From: CAYVBE01 sp964572825
GTDB lineage: Bacteria; Planctomycetota; Brocadiia; SM23-32
DNA: 18,648 nt
Direction of reading: 5' to 3'
Assembly (NCBI GenBank): GCA_964572825.1
Contig: CAZNGS010000083.1
Span: forward strand, 1-18,648
Shown: positions 1-8,013 of the stretch, one piece after another
How the letters are laid out: the number at the start of each line of letters is the position of its first letter
Numbering within the stretch: position 1 is the stretch's first letter
Notes under the pieces: generated by a model
Databases searched by the model: none
Seen by the model: only the letters and a program-made list of their open reading frames with translations
Told to the model about the DNA's origin: nothing
Translations under genes and position numbers: made by a program

Positions 1-108
1 AGTTAATCTACCCAAAACGGGAGCCGGCTTTCCTCTTTTTGTCGAAAGTCGAGTTGAAACGACGTGGAGCGCAAGGCGCATCCCCACTGAAAGGAGGATC
101 GGACACGG

Positions 109-771
109 ATGAAAGTACCCCTGGCAGCAAGAGGTTTCGGCGGCAGAACCGGCGACGTTCCCGAAGCACTGGCCTGGCTGGCCGAACTGGGATACGGCGC
201 CATCGAGGTGGGCAAGGGCACGTTCCGCAACGGCCTGCAGCCCGGTGAACTCAAGGAGATGCCCGACGAGGCCGGGCTCCGGGTCGCCTCGTTTATGGGC
301 TCGAAGGAAGTGCTCCGTGAAGAGCTGCCGGCGATCGCACAGGTCTGTCACACGCTGGACTGTGCCTACGTCGTCCAGTCCTACGGACCCGTCGAGAACG
401 TGGACCAGCTTCTGGAAGAGGCACGAGAGTTCGAGGCTTTCGGCGCCAGATGCCGCGACCATGGCCTGCAGTTCTGCTATCACAACCACGATCGGGAGCT
501 GTTCCGGCAGTTCGACGACCGCTGCGCGCTGGACATTCTGCTGGAAAACACCCGGCCGCAGAATTTCAGGCTGGAACTGGACCTGGGCTGGGTGAAGTAC
601 GGAGGCCAGGAACCCGCCGACTTCCTACGGGCCCACCCCGGAATGGCGCCCCTGACTCACCTCCGTGACGTGGCCGACCTGAGCGAACGCGGGACGTGGG
701 CACCGATCGGCGACGGCATTCTGGAGATGGAGGCCATCGTCCGGGCCGGCCTGGAGAGCGGCGTGGAATGA
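109..771 (+). CDS. Sugar phosphate isomerase/epimerase-like TIM barrel, truncated by in-frame TGA
   Basis: Xylose-isomerase-like TIM barrel (AP_endonuc_2 superfamily), the fold used by cytoplasmic sugar-phosphate, inosose and hydroxypyruvate isomerases and epimerases; the exact substrate cannot be read. Visible family marks are FCYHNHDREL near residues 121-130, LELDLGWVKYGG near 158-169 and THLRDV near 184-189, which carry typical metal and substrate ligands. The ATG at 109 is preceded by AAAGGAGGA with 11 nt spacing, so the start is solid. The frame stops at TGA (769-771) after 220 residues, but continues in the same frame to TAG at 861 with clear family-like sequence. The stop therefore looks like a TGG-to-TGA change. 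The short product would lack the last beta strand with its likely metal-binding Glu. The TIM-barrel family is confident; function of the truncated form is doubtful. Confidence 0.8.
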   Translation: MKVPLAARGFGGRTGDVPEALAWLAELGYGAIEVGKGTFRNGLQPGELKEMPDEAGLRVASFMGSKEVLREELPAIAQVCHTLDCAYVVQSYGPVENVDQLLEEAREFEAFGARCRDHGLQFCYHNHDRELFRQFDDRCALDILLENTRPQNFRLELDLGWVKYGGQEPADFLRAHPGMAPLTHLRDVADLSERGTWAPIGDGILEMEAIVRAGLESGVE

Positions 772-861
772 TTCATCCTGGAGCAGGGGGAACTGGGCGA
801 ACTCACGGTCGAGGAGGGTGTGGAACTGACGGCCCGTTACATGCGCGGAATCGACCTGTAG
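772..861 (+). pseudogene. In-frame C-terminal remainder of the sugar isomerase after TGA
   Basis: Translating past the TGA without changing frame gives FILEQGELGELTVEEGVE and then LTARYMRGIDL before TAG at 859-861. This matches the expected end of the family: a W-x-I-x-E-Q segment on beta strand 8, then a helix. The stop sits exactly where the Trp is expected. Full length would be 250 residues, normal for the family. No start codon or ribosome site of its own is visible, so the piece is translated only by readthrough or not at all. It could equally reflect a single-base sequence error. Confidence 0.7.
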
Positions 862-909
862 CCGCCCCTCGTTGGTCCATCTGGCCGTATTTCCCGAGGG
901 AGGTAACGG

Positions 910-1563
910 TTGGCACTGCTGGCGCTGTTCGTCTCGGCGTTCGTCACGGCCCTTTCCGGGGCCCTGATGCCTGGACCGGTACTTTTTGTCACGGTGCGGC
1001 ATAGCGCGGCGGCCGGACGAAAAGTCGGGCCGCTGGTGGTGGTGGGACACGCCGTTGTCGAAATCCCGCTGATGGCGGCGGTCATTCTGGGACTTCGCGC
1101 GCTGCTGCAGAGCGACGCCTTCGTCGGCGGAGTGGGAATTGCCGGCGGCGTGCTCCTGCTGCTCATGAGCGCCTCCATGCTGCGCTCCCTGCCCGACCTG
1201 GCACTGCCCCAAACCCGGGACGACAGTGCGTCCGAGGCCCCGGGCCCGATCGGCGTCATCGGAGCCGGGGCCGCCACTTCGCTGACCAATCCCTATTTCA
1301 CCATCTGGTGGGCCACCATCGGCATGCGGTTCCTGGCGGAGGCCGCCCGGTTCGCCCTGGCGGGCTATGCCGTCTTCTACGCCGGCCACGTGCTGGCCGA
1401 CCTGGCCTGGTACGGCGCCGTCTCGGAGGCGATCCACCGAGGCCGTCACGTCCTGTCGGATAATGCATACCGCTGGCTGGTGGGTATATGCGCGGGGTTG
1501 CTGGCGCTCTTCGCCGTCCTCTTCCTCGCAGACGGCACGGGGCGGTTGTTTTCTCCGTCCTGA
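910..1563 (+). CDS. LysE/RhtB-family amino-acid exporter
   Basis: Inner-membrane exporter of the LysE superfamily, 217 residues, the usual size for this family, with about six hydrophobic segments. The first segment (MALLALFVSAFVTALSGALM) is followed by PGPVLFVTVRHSAAAGRK, the family's N-terminal PGP motif. A GHAVVEIPL stretch follows, and LTNPYFTIWW lies near residues 119-128. These proteins export amino acids or related small solutes using the proton gradient; the substrate here is unknown. The start is TTG at 910: an in-frame TAA lies at 904-906 and the next Met would remove the first membrane segment. GGAGGT ends 5 nt before the TTG. The gene lies 48 nt after the isomerase remnant and may be co-transcribed with it. 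It converges on the 1817-2596 gene. Confidence 0.85.
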   Translation: MALLALFVSAFVTALSGALMPGPVLFVTVRHSAAAGRKVGPLVVVGHAVVEIPLMAAVILGLRALLQSDAFVGGVGIAGGVLLLLMSASMLRSLPDLALPQTRDDSASEAPGPIGVIGAGAATSLTNPYFTIWWATIGMRFLAEAARFALAGYAVFYAGHVLADLAWYGAVSEAIHRGRHVLSDNAYRWLVGICAGLLALFAVLFLADGTGRLFSPS

Positions 1564-1775
1564 GGCCAGCACATCCTCACGAAAACCAAATCCAGCGGGG
1601 TTGTCCAGTTCTCATTGTGATGTTATGCCCCCATTCTATGTACAAGTTCCTGTGAGGCGGGTTCTGCTGTTTTCCGCGCGCGTGATCCGCAATGGCGAAG
1701 AACCAAGCCCTGGCGGAACACGCGCTTCGGCAAAAATCGGTCTTCTCGGAGTTTCCCCTGGTGACGCGTGCGTTG

Positions 1776-1815
1776 AAAAACGCCTGCGGCCTGCGGACGC
1801 ACCGCAACCGGCAGG
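1776..1815 (-). terminator. Probable intrinsic terminator of the minus-strand operon
   Basis: Read on the minus strand directly after the stop codon at 1817, CCTGCCGG pairs with CCGCAGG (one bulged C). Inside it GCGG pairs with CCGC around a 5-nt loop, and CG plus five T follow the outer arm. The hairpin covers 1783-1815 and the U-run 1776-1780. The internal loop makes it less than ideal. Confidence 0.55.
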
Positions 1816-1816
1816 A

Positions 1817-2596
1817 TCAGAAGCCGACATCGGCGAAGAGAAAAAAATGATCGCTGGGATAGCGGCCTGCGCGGCTGTCGCACACCACCTCGTACGACCG
1901 GGCCTCGCAATCACCGCGCAGGAATATCCAGTCGATCTCCTGCCCCCAGGATTCCCCCATGACCGACTCGTCAAAGCCGCGGAATCCGTGGCAGGTGTAA
2001 CCCGGGCTGTCCCGCTCGGGAGCCTCCTCGGAAGCGGACCGCCAGCCGGGGGCCTTAAATTCCGCGATCACTGCGTTATCCGGCCCGGCGTTCATATCGC
2101 CGGTGAGGATGCGGGGGTAGGCTTCCGGGAAGGCGCCCGCCCATTGGTTGATCAGGCGCGCTCCTTGCTCCCGCGCCAACTGGCTGACGTGGTCCAGATG
2201 GGTGTTGATGACGGCGAATTCCTCCGCCGTCTCAGCCTCCAGAATGACCCATGGGGCCAAACGCACGCAACCGGTGTCCCACGATCGCAATCCAGGGACA
2301 TGCGGCGTTTCCGACAGCCAGAAAACGCCGGCGCCGATACGGCGGAATCGGTCGCGCCGGAAAAGGATCACGTTCATCGGATGTTGACTGCCCGGCTCTT
2401 CCGGCGCGCTGAATGGCTCGTAATCGGTGAACTCCTCCAGCAGATCGCGCCACTGGTCTTCCCGGGCCTCCTGGCAGCAGATGATGTCGGGCTCACGCGA
2501 CCGTATGACCCGGCAGCACAGGGACTTGCGGTGCGGCCAGGCGTTCTCCTCGTCCCAGGCCGCGCTGGTTCGGATGTTGCAGCTCATCACGCGCAT
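1817..2596 (-). CDS. Endonuclease/exonuclease/phosphatase-family hydrolase
   Basis: A 259-residue Mg-dependent phosphoesterase of the EEP fold (DNase I, exonuclease III and sphingomyelinase relatives). The catalytic set is complete: N7 in SCNIR, E43 in CCQEA, H133 in INTHLDH, D167 and N169 in TGDMNAG, and D249-H250 in PSDHFF. The WLSETP segment near residues 93-98 followed by SWD near 105-107 is usual in the bacterial subgroup annotated simply as endonuclease/exonuclease/phosphatase family. The substrate may be nucleic acid, phospholipid or a sugar phosphate; the sequence does not decide. No signal peptide is evident, so it probably acts in the cytoplasm. The ATG lies 6 nt after the stop of the giant upstream gene. 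Its ribosome site (GGGGAG) lies within that gene's last codons, suggesting translational coupling. Confidence 0.88.
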   Translation of the reverse strand: MRVMSCNIRTSAAWDEENAWPHRKSLCCRVIRSREPDIICCQEAREDQWRDLLEEFTDYEPFSAPEEPGSQHPMNVILFRRDRFRRIGAGVFWLSETPHVPGLRSWDTGCVRLAPWVILEAETAEEFAVINTHLDHVSQLAREQGARLINQWAGAFPEAYPRILTGDMNAGPDNAVIAEFKAPGWRSASEEAPERDSPGYTCHGFRGFDESVMGESWGQEIDWIFLRGDCEARSYEVVCDSRAGRYPSDHFFLFADVGF

Positions 2597-2602
2597 GTGT
2601 CT

Positions 2603-5600
2603 CTACTCCCCGCTATCGGTCGGTCGAGTTCCCGGATGAGAAGCCCATCCGACTCCCCTTTCGGCCCGAAGCGCCCCGCCCGTTCGGCGAACGGGTTCTT
2701 CATACACTTCAAGGCCGCTCAGAACGGCTGCGTTTGTCTCCCCCGGGCCATGGCCCTGCGGGATGAATTCCAACAACAGAGTCTTATCGGCAGCAACGCC
2801 TTTCAACTCCCTTACGAGCGCCCTATTCTTTCCGCCCGTTTCGCGAACGATATCCAGGTCGTCGAGGGCCAATTTGTCCTGGACCCTCACATCAAAGATG
2901 CGCCGGCCAACCTTCACCCTATCGGGCTCACAGAAGTGGAGGCGCACCCTGTAGCGCCTGATTGGCGGCACCGTTTCCTCCAGGACCAGGCGGCGGCCAA
3001 CATGTGCGAAAGGCCGCTCCTGCCACGGATGTCGGGGCACCGCATCGAGAGCCCCTTCCCCCGTCAGGTCGACACCCATGTTCCGCCTGCCAATCCCCAG
3101 TTCGTCGAGCATCCTCCAGGGAATCGAAAGTTCAGCGACAAAGGCGTCATCCGTGACACGGCACCGGCTCGACCAGTCACCGTCCCAGGAGGGATCTTCG
3201 GATTTCGTCAGATAGGCCAGGCCGGGCCATTGTCCGTCGATGCTGAATCTGAGCCGCGTGGGCGGGTCCGCCTGCGAGGCCAGGCGCAGCCGGGTTATGG
3301 TCGGCCACGTGCGTTCGTTGAGGAAGCTCGCGCGCAACCGTTCATCTTGCTGCCGTGAGAACTCGCTCTTGTCCGCGCAGAACCACATGGGCAACCCGAC
3401 CTCGGCACCGACCTCGGCAGCCAGACCCAGATCCTCAAGCGGGATGAGGGCCTCGGCGAAGTATCGATCCTCCCGAGTGTCTTCCGCCAGCGTCACGGGC
3501 CGGCGAGGCTTTTCATCCTTTAGACGGTAGCTCGGCTGCGCATCGAGGCCGTCCAGATCGATACCCAGTTCCAGATAATCGGTGGATCCGGGATTTGCGA
3601 TCATGAAGGCGAGATCGCTGACCGGCAATTCCTCGTCTCTCTCAACGGCCTTTTCCGGCAGGGACACCAGCAGCCAGATACCGCGCTCGTCCCACGCCAG
3701 ACGTCCATAAGCACCCGGCCCACACGTGAACTGGAGTCCGTCCGAACCCCAATCCGTGACTCCGGCGTCCAGGGCCAGGTCCTGCACTCGCGGCACGTCG
3801 AAAACGGGGTCCCACCTGCTATCGTAGCGGGCGCCCGAAGCCGACAGACCCAGCCGGATCAGGTCGCCCCGGGGTCCGTGCGGGGCGCCGAAACGCATTT
3901 CCAGGCAGTCGTCGTCCCAGAGCGGCGCGTCTCCGCCCTGCGCGGCCATCCTCCAGGGGCGCCGCTCGCCGCGGCGATTCTGCTCTGCCGGCTGCCGATA
4001 GGCGACGTAGAGGTGCTGGTCATCATGGCGCATGTAAAGTGTGGCATCGTTCCGATCAGAGAGTATGATGCGTCTGCTGCCACCCCAGACGGGATCATCC
4101 AGCCGGCCGTCCAGCACGGGTGGCTCCGCACAGGGCAGGGAGGGACAGGAGTATTCGGTGTCGTAGAAAGCGAGGTCCAGCACGGCACGGCGCAGACCCT
4201 TGATTCCCGACGCATAGATCCACGGCCGGTCCGTGCCACGGACCGCGGTGCGGTCCGAGTCGAAGCGGTACGGGCCCGGACGTCCGTCCGTCTCGACATG
4301 CAATGGCAGAGCAACTGCCTTTTGCGCTTCGACGCCAAGGCGTCGGGGGAAGCCGAGCCACAGGCGACCGTCCCCGTCCCGGCGGTCTCCGGGCGCCCCG
4401 AGGTTAACGGCCAACCGGTCGATTGGTTCTCCCAATGGTACCGGTTCACGGTACGTGGCCCAGTCTTCGCTCCGCTGTCGGTTCGTGGGAGCCAGCGCGA
4501 AGGAACACTGGAAGTTGTAACTGCATATACAGCCGCTGCTTCCCTCGTTGGAGATCAGGAGCCCCATCGCCGGCACCATGGTCAGGGCGCAGCCCGGGCG
4601 GATAGCGCCGAAGTTCTTCAATCCGCTGTCTTCGGTCAGGTCGTAGTATCCGAGCGTTCCCGACCGGAAGAAGTCCATATTGGCCGAGGGAATCACGCCC
4701 CCACAGCCGTAGGCGCGGGTATAATAGTCTCCGCTACGATCCCCAAACAGATCCTCACCCTCACCCGTGAAGGCTCCCAGCCGCACCCCCAGGGGGCTGT
4801 CCTGGCGCCCCCGGCTCGGCATCCGGCCCCATCGCAATGCCCTGTCCGGCAACGAGGCCAGGCTTTTGACCGGTGCCGAGACCTCCGGCGCGTCCGCAGT
4901 GCCCCGCCGCTCATCCAGAACGAAAACAGGCCAGCCACTGTTGCAGATGCCCGACCACCTGTCGCCGAGCAAATGCTTGCGAACGTGTACCTCGCCGGAT
5001 AGGCCGTCAAACGAAACAAGCGTCGTGGCAAAGCCAAACTCGTGTGGGCGGCGCCCCGCGAACTCTTCGATCGCCTCCCAGCTCATGCGCAGGAGCACGG
5101 AAGTTCCGGCCTCCGCCGGGGCCTTCTCGACAGTGACTTCCGGATGGCTGCCCGGGTCGTCGCCCGGCCAGACCTGCTCCGCGTAGAACATGCGGGGGCG
5201 GAGCTCTCCGGTCCCCGTCTGCACGTAAACCTGACACACGCCGGGGTTGTAAAGGTTGAAGCGGCGCGCGGGCGCTCGAAAATCGAAGAAAAGTTCCCAG
5301 GAATCCAATTCGGTGAGGCGGGGGTCCCGCGTGGTCAGTTCCAGCTCAAGTCCCGCAGCGGTCTGCCGCAGTGTCACGGCTCCCGAGTGCTCCCGATCGA
5401 TGGCCGCCTCGAAGCGCCGGGGCCGATTGAGCCGGTAGCGCTCCGGTTCCTCAAAGCTGCCGTAGACGCCCTTTTGCTTGCCGGTCTGCGCGTCCAGTTG
5501 GTAGCAAACCGGCCCCAGATTCAGGTAAACGCAACTGTCATCGGCTGCCACGCTCCGCACCGTTCGACAGTAGCGTCCCTGAGCGTAGGGGACGAAGCGG

Positions 5601-7522
5601 GACCACAGTTCGGTGCCGTTGTAGGCATCCACCGCGAAGATGTGATGTGTTCCGGTGACGACGTACCGCCCGTTGGCCATTCTCGGCGACGGCGGCCCCC
5701 AATGGCGGTCCTTCATTCTGGCAGGTCCCGGGCCCCCGAACCACGTCAGTTCCAGCGGAGTGTGAAGGCGCCGGTCACACGTGGTCTCCGAATCCCAGTC
5801 GAAAGCACCACGAAGCTTACCCCGCACAACGCGGAGCCCCCGCTCGGAGGTGTAAATCTCCCCAGAAGGCACGCCAGCGCCGCGTTGCAGGACCCGCACC
5901 AGTGCCGCGCTCCCGCCGGGCAGGAACATCGTCCCGCCGCAGGGCCGCAGCACGCGGTAAAGCTCCCCAGCAAGCTCAGGGCCGGGGACATCCGCCGACA
6001 CGATGACGTTTGCGAAGAACGCAGGGAAGGGCAATTGGTGCGGCTCCTCGACCCCTTGCACGGAGATGCGGGACCCGTAGAGGCCTGTCTCGTCCAACAG
6101 ACGCCCTCGCTCCCGCCGCGCCGCATCCTCTGTCGGCAGCACATTAACCACGTGAAGCCGGGTATGTCGCGCCAGCGCCTCCGTCAGGTTATCCTCCGGC
6201 CGGCCGATCACAAGGGCATAGCCCTTGGTGATGTTCCTCCGCGCCAGCTCTCCCAACACGTCGGCGGCTATGGAGCCGGGCTCCGCACCCCCGGATGCCG
6301 GTTTTGGCTCGAGGGGGCTTCGGGAGGCCGGCGTAGTTCCACTCTCCGGGGCGAAGCAATAGATTCTGCCCGTGTCCGTGGCCGCGAACAGGGACCCGTT
6401 GGCGACGGCCAGATGCCGGGCCAGCCCGTCGACGGGTGCCCGCCACAGCTCCTGGCCGTTTCCTGTATCCGTGGCCGTGACGACACCTTGCCCGCCACCG
6501 ACCAGCACTCGCCCGGCCTGGACGTGATGTGGGGGGACGTAATTGCTTTCCGGGTTCTGGAAAGCCTTGTTGTCGATTAGCCTACCGGAGGAAAGCCTGT
6601 AAGCGTGCACCCCCCAGTTGGTCGTGTTGTAGAGAACATCCAGTTCCTCATCCAGCGCCACCCACGACCCGCCCTGGATCTTGTTCTGGGCCTGCTTGTA
6701 ATGCAGGAGCTTTCCGGTACCGCGCTCGAAGACCGCGGGGACGGCCCTGCCGGTGGGTACGACCAGCAGGTGTTCTGTGGCAGCAAGGTGTCCCTGCGGG
6801 GCCACGCCGGTCAAAGCGTACGCTCCTGTGTGCGGCTGGGCCATGTAGAGGGTATCGCACGTGTCGTTGCACCACCGGAGGTCGCCCGTTCCGGCATCCA
6901 GCGCGTATACGAACACCCCCTCCGCCGGCCACATGCCGGCCGTGATGTAGGCCATCCCGGCGTCAACCTGAACGCCGCTCCGCAGCGGCCAGCGAGAAAT
7001 CATGCGTCCGTTCCCAAGCACCATACGGTCGCTGAGGCCGGCACGAAACTTCCAGAGCAAGCCCCCCGTGTCGGCCCGAAGGCAGTAGAGAAAGCCGTCG
7101 TCCGAGGCGACGTACAGTCGCCCGTCCCAGAACTGCGGGGCGAAGCGGACGGGTCCCCCAGCGGTGAAGCGCCACCTGGCGTCTCCACTCGTCACTTCGA
7201 GGGCGCGGACCGTGTCGTCTGCAGACGAGCCGAAAAACACGAGCCCGTCAGCCACAACAGGGGCCGGCGCATAGTCGAAGGGCATCCGGTGTGGTTCCTT
7301 CACCGGATCCGGCCATGCCGGACAGGGAGGCTGGGCCGGTACGTAGACCCAGCGCAGGGCCAGCGGCAAGTCGAGTCGCTCGTCAGTGCGCGCACTTCGT
7401 GCGAGGTCCCCGCGATGGCAGGGCCAGTCGGCCGCAGACGCACAAACAGTGGCCAAACCGAGAACGGCCACACAGAGCTTCAGAGCAAAGATAACATGGT
7501 TGTCAGCAGCCTTTCGCATCAT
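2603..7522 (-). CDS. Giant exported PQQ-like beta-propeller / methyltransferase-like / CBM9-like / malectin protein
   Basis: A 1639-residue protein. A Sec signal peptide (MMRK, hydrophobic stretch, cleavage near ASA-A, residue 30) is followed by ADWPCHRGD, the usual opening of bacterial PQQ-like WD propellers. Approximate order: propeller blades 31-410 with LRW, LLWKF and QELWR motifs; a Rossmann methyltransferase-like insert 420-550; more propeller 600-690; a first DOMON/CBM9-like beta sandwich 700-870; a NLGAPGDRRDGDGRLWLGFPR block near 1042; CBM9-like sandwiches about 1135-1500 opening with PPVLDGRLDDPVWGG; and a malectin-like domain about 1520-1615 (YRVRLHFCEP, FDVRVQ). Malectin and CBM9 folds bind carbohydrate, so an extracytoplasmic carbohydrate-related role is plausible. 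No catalytic activity can be asserted. Two adjacent ATGs serve as starts; GGAGGT lies 5 nt before the first. It is the first gene of an operon with the EEP hydrolase. Confidence 0.85.
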   Translation of the reverse strand: MMRKAADNHVIFALKLCVAVLGLATVCASAADWPCHRGDLARSARTDERLDLPLALRWVYVPAQPPCPAWPDPVKEPHRMPFDYAPAPVVADGLVFFGSSADDTVRALEVTSGDARWRFTAGGPVRFAPQFWDGRLYVASDDGFLYCLRADTGGLLWKFRAGLSDRMVLGNGRMISRWPLRSGVQVDAGMAYITAGMWPAEGVFVYALDAGTGDLRWCNDTCDTLYMAQPHTGAYALTGVAPQGHLAATEHLLVVPTGRAVPAVFERGTGKLLHYKQAQNKIQGGSWVALDEELDVLYNTTNWGVHAYRLSSGRLIDNKAFQNPESNYVPPHHVQAGRVLVGGGQGVVTATDTGNGQELWRAPVDGLARHLAVANGSLFAATDTGRIYCFAPESGTTPASRSPLEPKPASGGAEPGSIAADVLGELARRNITKGYALVIGRPEDNLTEALARHTRLHVVNVLPTEDAARRERGRLLDETGLYGSRISVQGVEEPHQLPFPAFFANVIVSADVPGPELAGELYRVLRPCGGTMFLPGGSAALVRVLQRGAGVPSGEIYTSERGLRVVRGKLRGAFDWDSETTCDRRLHTPLELTWFGGPGPARMKDRHWGPPSPRMANGRYVVTGTHHIFAVDAYNGTELWSRFVPYAQGRYCRTVRSVAADDSCVYLNLGPVCYQLDAQTGKQKGVYGSFEEPERYRLNRPRRFEAAIDREHSGAVTLRQTAAGLELELTTRDPRLTELDSWELFFDFRAPARRFNLYNPGVCQVYVQTGTGELRPRMFYAEQVWPGDDPGSHPEVTVEKAPAEAGTSVLLRMSWEAIEEFAGRRPHEFGFATTLVSFDGLSGEVHVRKHLLGDRWSGICNSGWPVFVLDERRGTADAPEVSAPVKSLASLPDRALRWGRMPSRGRQDSPLGVRLGAFTGEGEDLFGDRSGDYYTRAYGCGGVIPSANMDFFRSGTLGYYDLTEDSGLKNFGAIRPGCALTMVPAMGLLISNEGSSGCICSYNFQCSFALAPTNRQRSEDWATYREPVPLGEPIDRLAVNLGAPGDRRDGDGRLWLGFPRRLGVEAQKAVALPLHVETDGRPGPYRFDSDRTAVRGTDRPWIYASGIKGLRRAVLDLAFYDTEYSCPSLPCAEPPVLDGRLDDPVWGGSRRIILSDRNDATLYMRHDDQHLYVAYRQPAEQNRRGERRPWRMAAQGGDAPLWDDDCLEMRFGAPHGPRGDLIRLGLSASGARYDSRWDPVFDVPRVQDLALDAGVTDWGSDGLQFTCGPGAYGRLAWDERGIWLLVSLPEKAVERDEELPVSDLAFMIANPGSTDYLELGIDLDGLDAQPSYRLKDEKPRRPVTLAEDTREDRYFAEALIPLEDLGLAAEVGAEVGLPMWFCADKSEFSRQQDERLRASFLNERTWPTITRLRLASQADPPTRLRFSIDGQWPGLAYLTKSEDPSWDGDWSSRCRVTDDAFVAELSIPWRMLDELGIGRRNMGVDLTGEGALDAVPRHPWQERPFAHVGRRLVLEETVPPIRRYRVRLHFCEPDRVKVGRRIFDVRVQDKLALDDLDIVRETGGKNRALVRELKGVAADKTLLLEFIPQGHGPGETNAAVLSGLEVYEEPVRRTGGALRAERGVGWASHPGTRPTDSGE

Positions 7523-7626
7523 TTCGCACCTCCCGGCTCGCGTGCACTCTGCGCGAACCGCCTATCACACTCAACGGGAGTCTGCCATCTGCCGTAGCAC
7601 AGCTCCAACTCCGCCACCTCCGTCTC

Positions 7627-7655
7627 ATTACACCGAGGGCGGCGGGAGATGTCAA
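7627..7655 (-). promoter_or_regulatory. Predicted sigma70-type promoter of the giant-protein operon
   Basis: On the minus strand TTGACA (7655-7650) is followed by a 17-nt spacer and TGTAAT (7632-7627), 6/6 and 5/6 matches to consensus. Transcription would start near 7620, giving a leader of about 98 nt before the ATG at 7522. This is a prediction from sequence only. Confidence 0.6.
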
Positions 7656-7671
7656 ACCAGTACTCGACCTA

Positions 7672-7708
7672 CTTCGCGGGCCTCCGTAGCCCACTACGAA
7701 GGGCGAAG
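7672..7708. repeat. REP-like imperfect hairpin
   Basis: CTTCGC (7672-7677) pairs with GCGAAG (7703-7708). Inside, CCTCCGTAG (7681-7689) pairs with CTACGAAGG (7694-7702) with one mismatch and a CCCA loop. The element lies just upstream of the giant-protein operon promoter. Its shape resembles intergenic palindromes dispersed in many GC-rich genomes; whether it recurs elsewhere cannot be seen here. Confidence 0.5.
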
Positions 7709-7746
7709 AAGACTTGACCGAACTGTCAAAACCAACCCTCAAAGGC

Positions 7747-7767
7747 GCGTGATTTTGCTTTTCACGC
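7747..7767. promoter_or_regulatory. Dyad, possible operator in the divergent control region
   Basis: GCGTGA (7747-7752) and TCACGC (7762-7767) form a perfect inverted repeat around a T-rich 9-nt spacer. The site lies upstream of both divergent promoters, where a dimeric regulator would act. No regulator can be assigned; the spacing does not fit CRP. Confidence 0.35.
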
Positions 7768-7819
7768 ATCGTTTGACCTTCTCCCCAACGGCCGAAACGC
7801 CTCGCACCCATCCTCCGAG

Positions 7820-7836
7820 GGCCCTGTTATAGGGCC
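7820..7836. promoter_or_regulatory. Second dyad between the divergent promoters
   Basis: GGCCCT (7820-7825) and AGGGCC (7831-7836) are perfectly inverted around GTTAT, and flanking GA and TC extend the pairing with one bulge. There is no T-run, so it is not a convincing intrinsic terminator. A protein-binding site or attenuating hairpin is possible. Confidence 0.3.
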
Positions 7837-7933
7837 TCCTCAGTCTGGGTACCAGCCCATATAGCGATACGGAATCCAGAAGTGGTAGGAGTTCCAAGCC
7901 TATGGCGGCAAATCGTCCACGAGCGACCACAAC

Positions 7934-7961
7934 TTGACAATGCTCTCAGATGTAAGATAAT
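7934..7961 (+). promoter_or_regulatory. Predicted sigma70-type promoter of the histidine kinase operon
   Basis: TTGACA (7934-7939), 16-nt spacer, GATAAT (7956-7961): 6/6 and 5/6 matches to consensus. The start would fall near 7968, about 46 nt before the kinase ATG. Confidence 0.65.
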
Positions 7962-7963
7962 TG

Positions 7964-7981
7964 TGTCCGGGAAATGTCCGG
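7964..7981 (+). promoter_or_regulatory. TGTCCGG direct repeat at the predicted kinase transcription start
   Basis: TGTCCGG occurs at 7964-7970 and 7975-7981, an 11-bp period that places both copies on one face of the helix. Sitting over the predicted +1, they could be a repressor or autoregulatory site. No known site is matched. Confidence 0.3.
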
Positions 7982-8013
7982 CAAAGTCAACATGGCGGTG
8001 ATAAAACCGGGAT

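Noticed and set aside
769..771. Selenocysteine or alternative genetic code at the TGA
   Set aside because: Trp, not Cys, is expected at this site, the nearby hairpin is too small and too close for a bacterial SECIS, and several genes in the window terminate with TGA.
1367..3358. 663-codon open frame on the plus strand, antisense to the EEP and giant genes
   Set aside because: It overlaps well-supported genes on the other strand, has no family-like motifs, and starts inside the LysE gene. Long antisense frames are expected at this GC content.
5042..6580. 512-codon plus-strand frame inside the giant gene
   Set aside because: It is the mirror of a coding region with clear propeller, methyltransferase-like and sandwich motifs; its translation is low-complexity Arg/Pro/Ala without recognisable domains.
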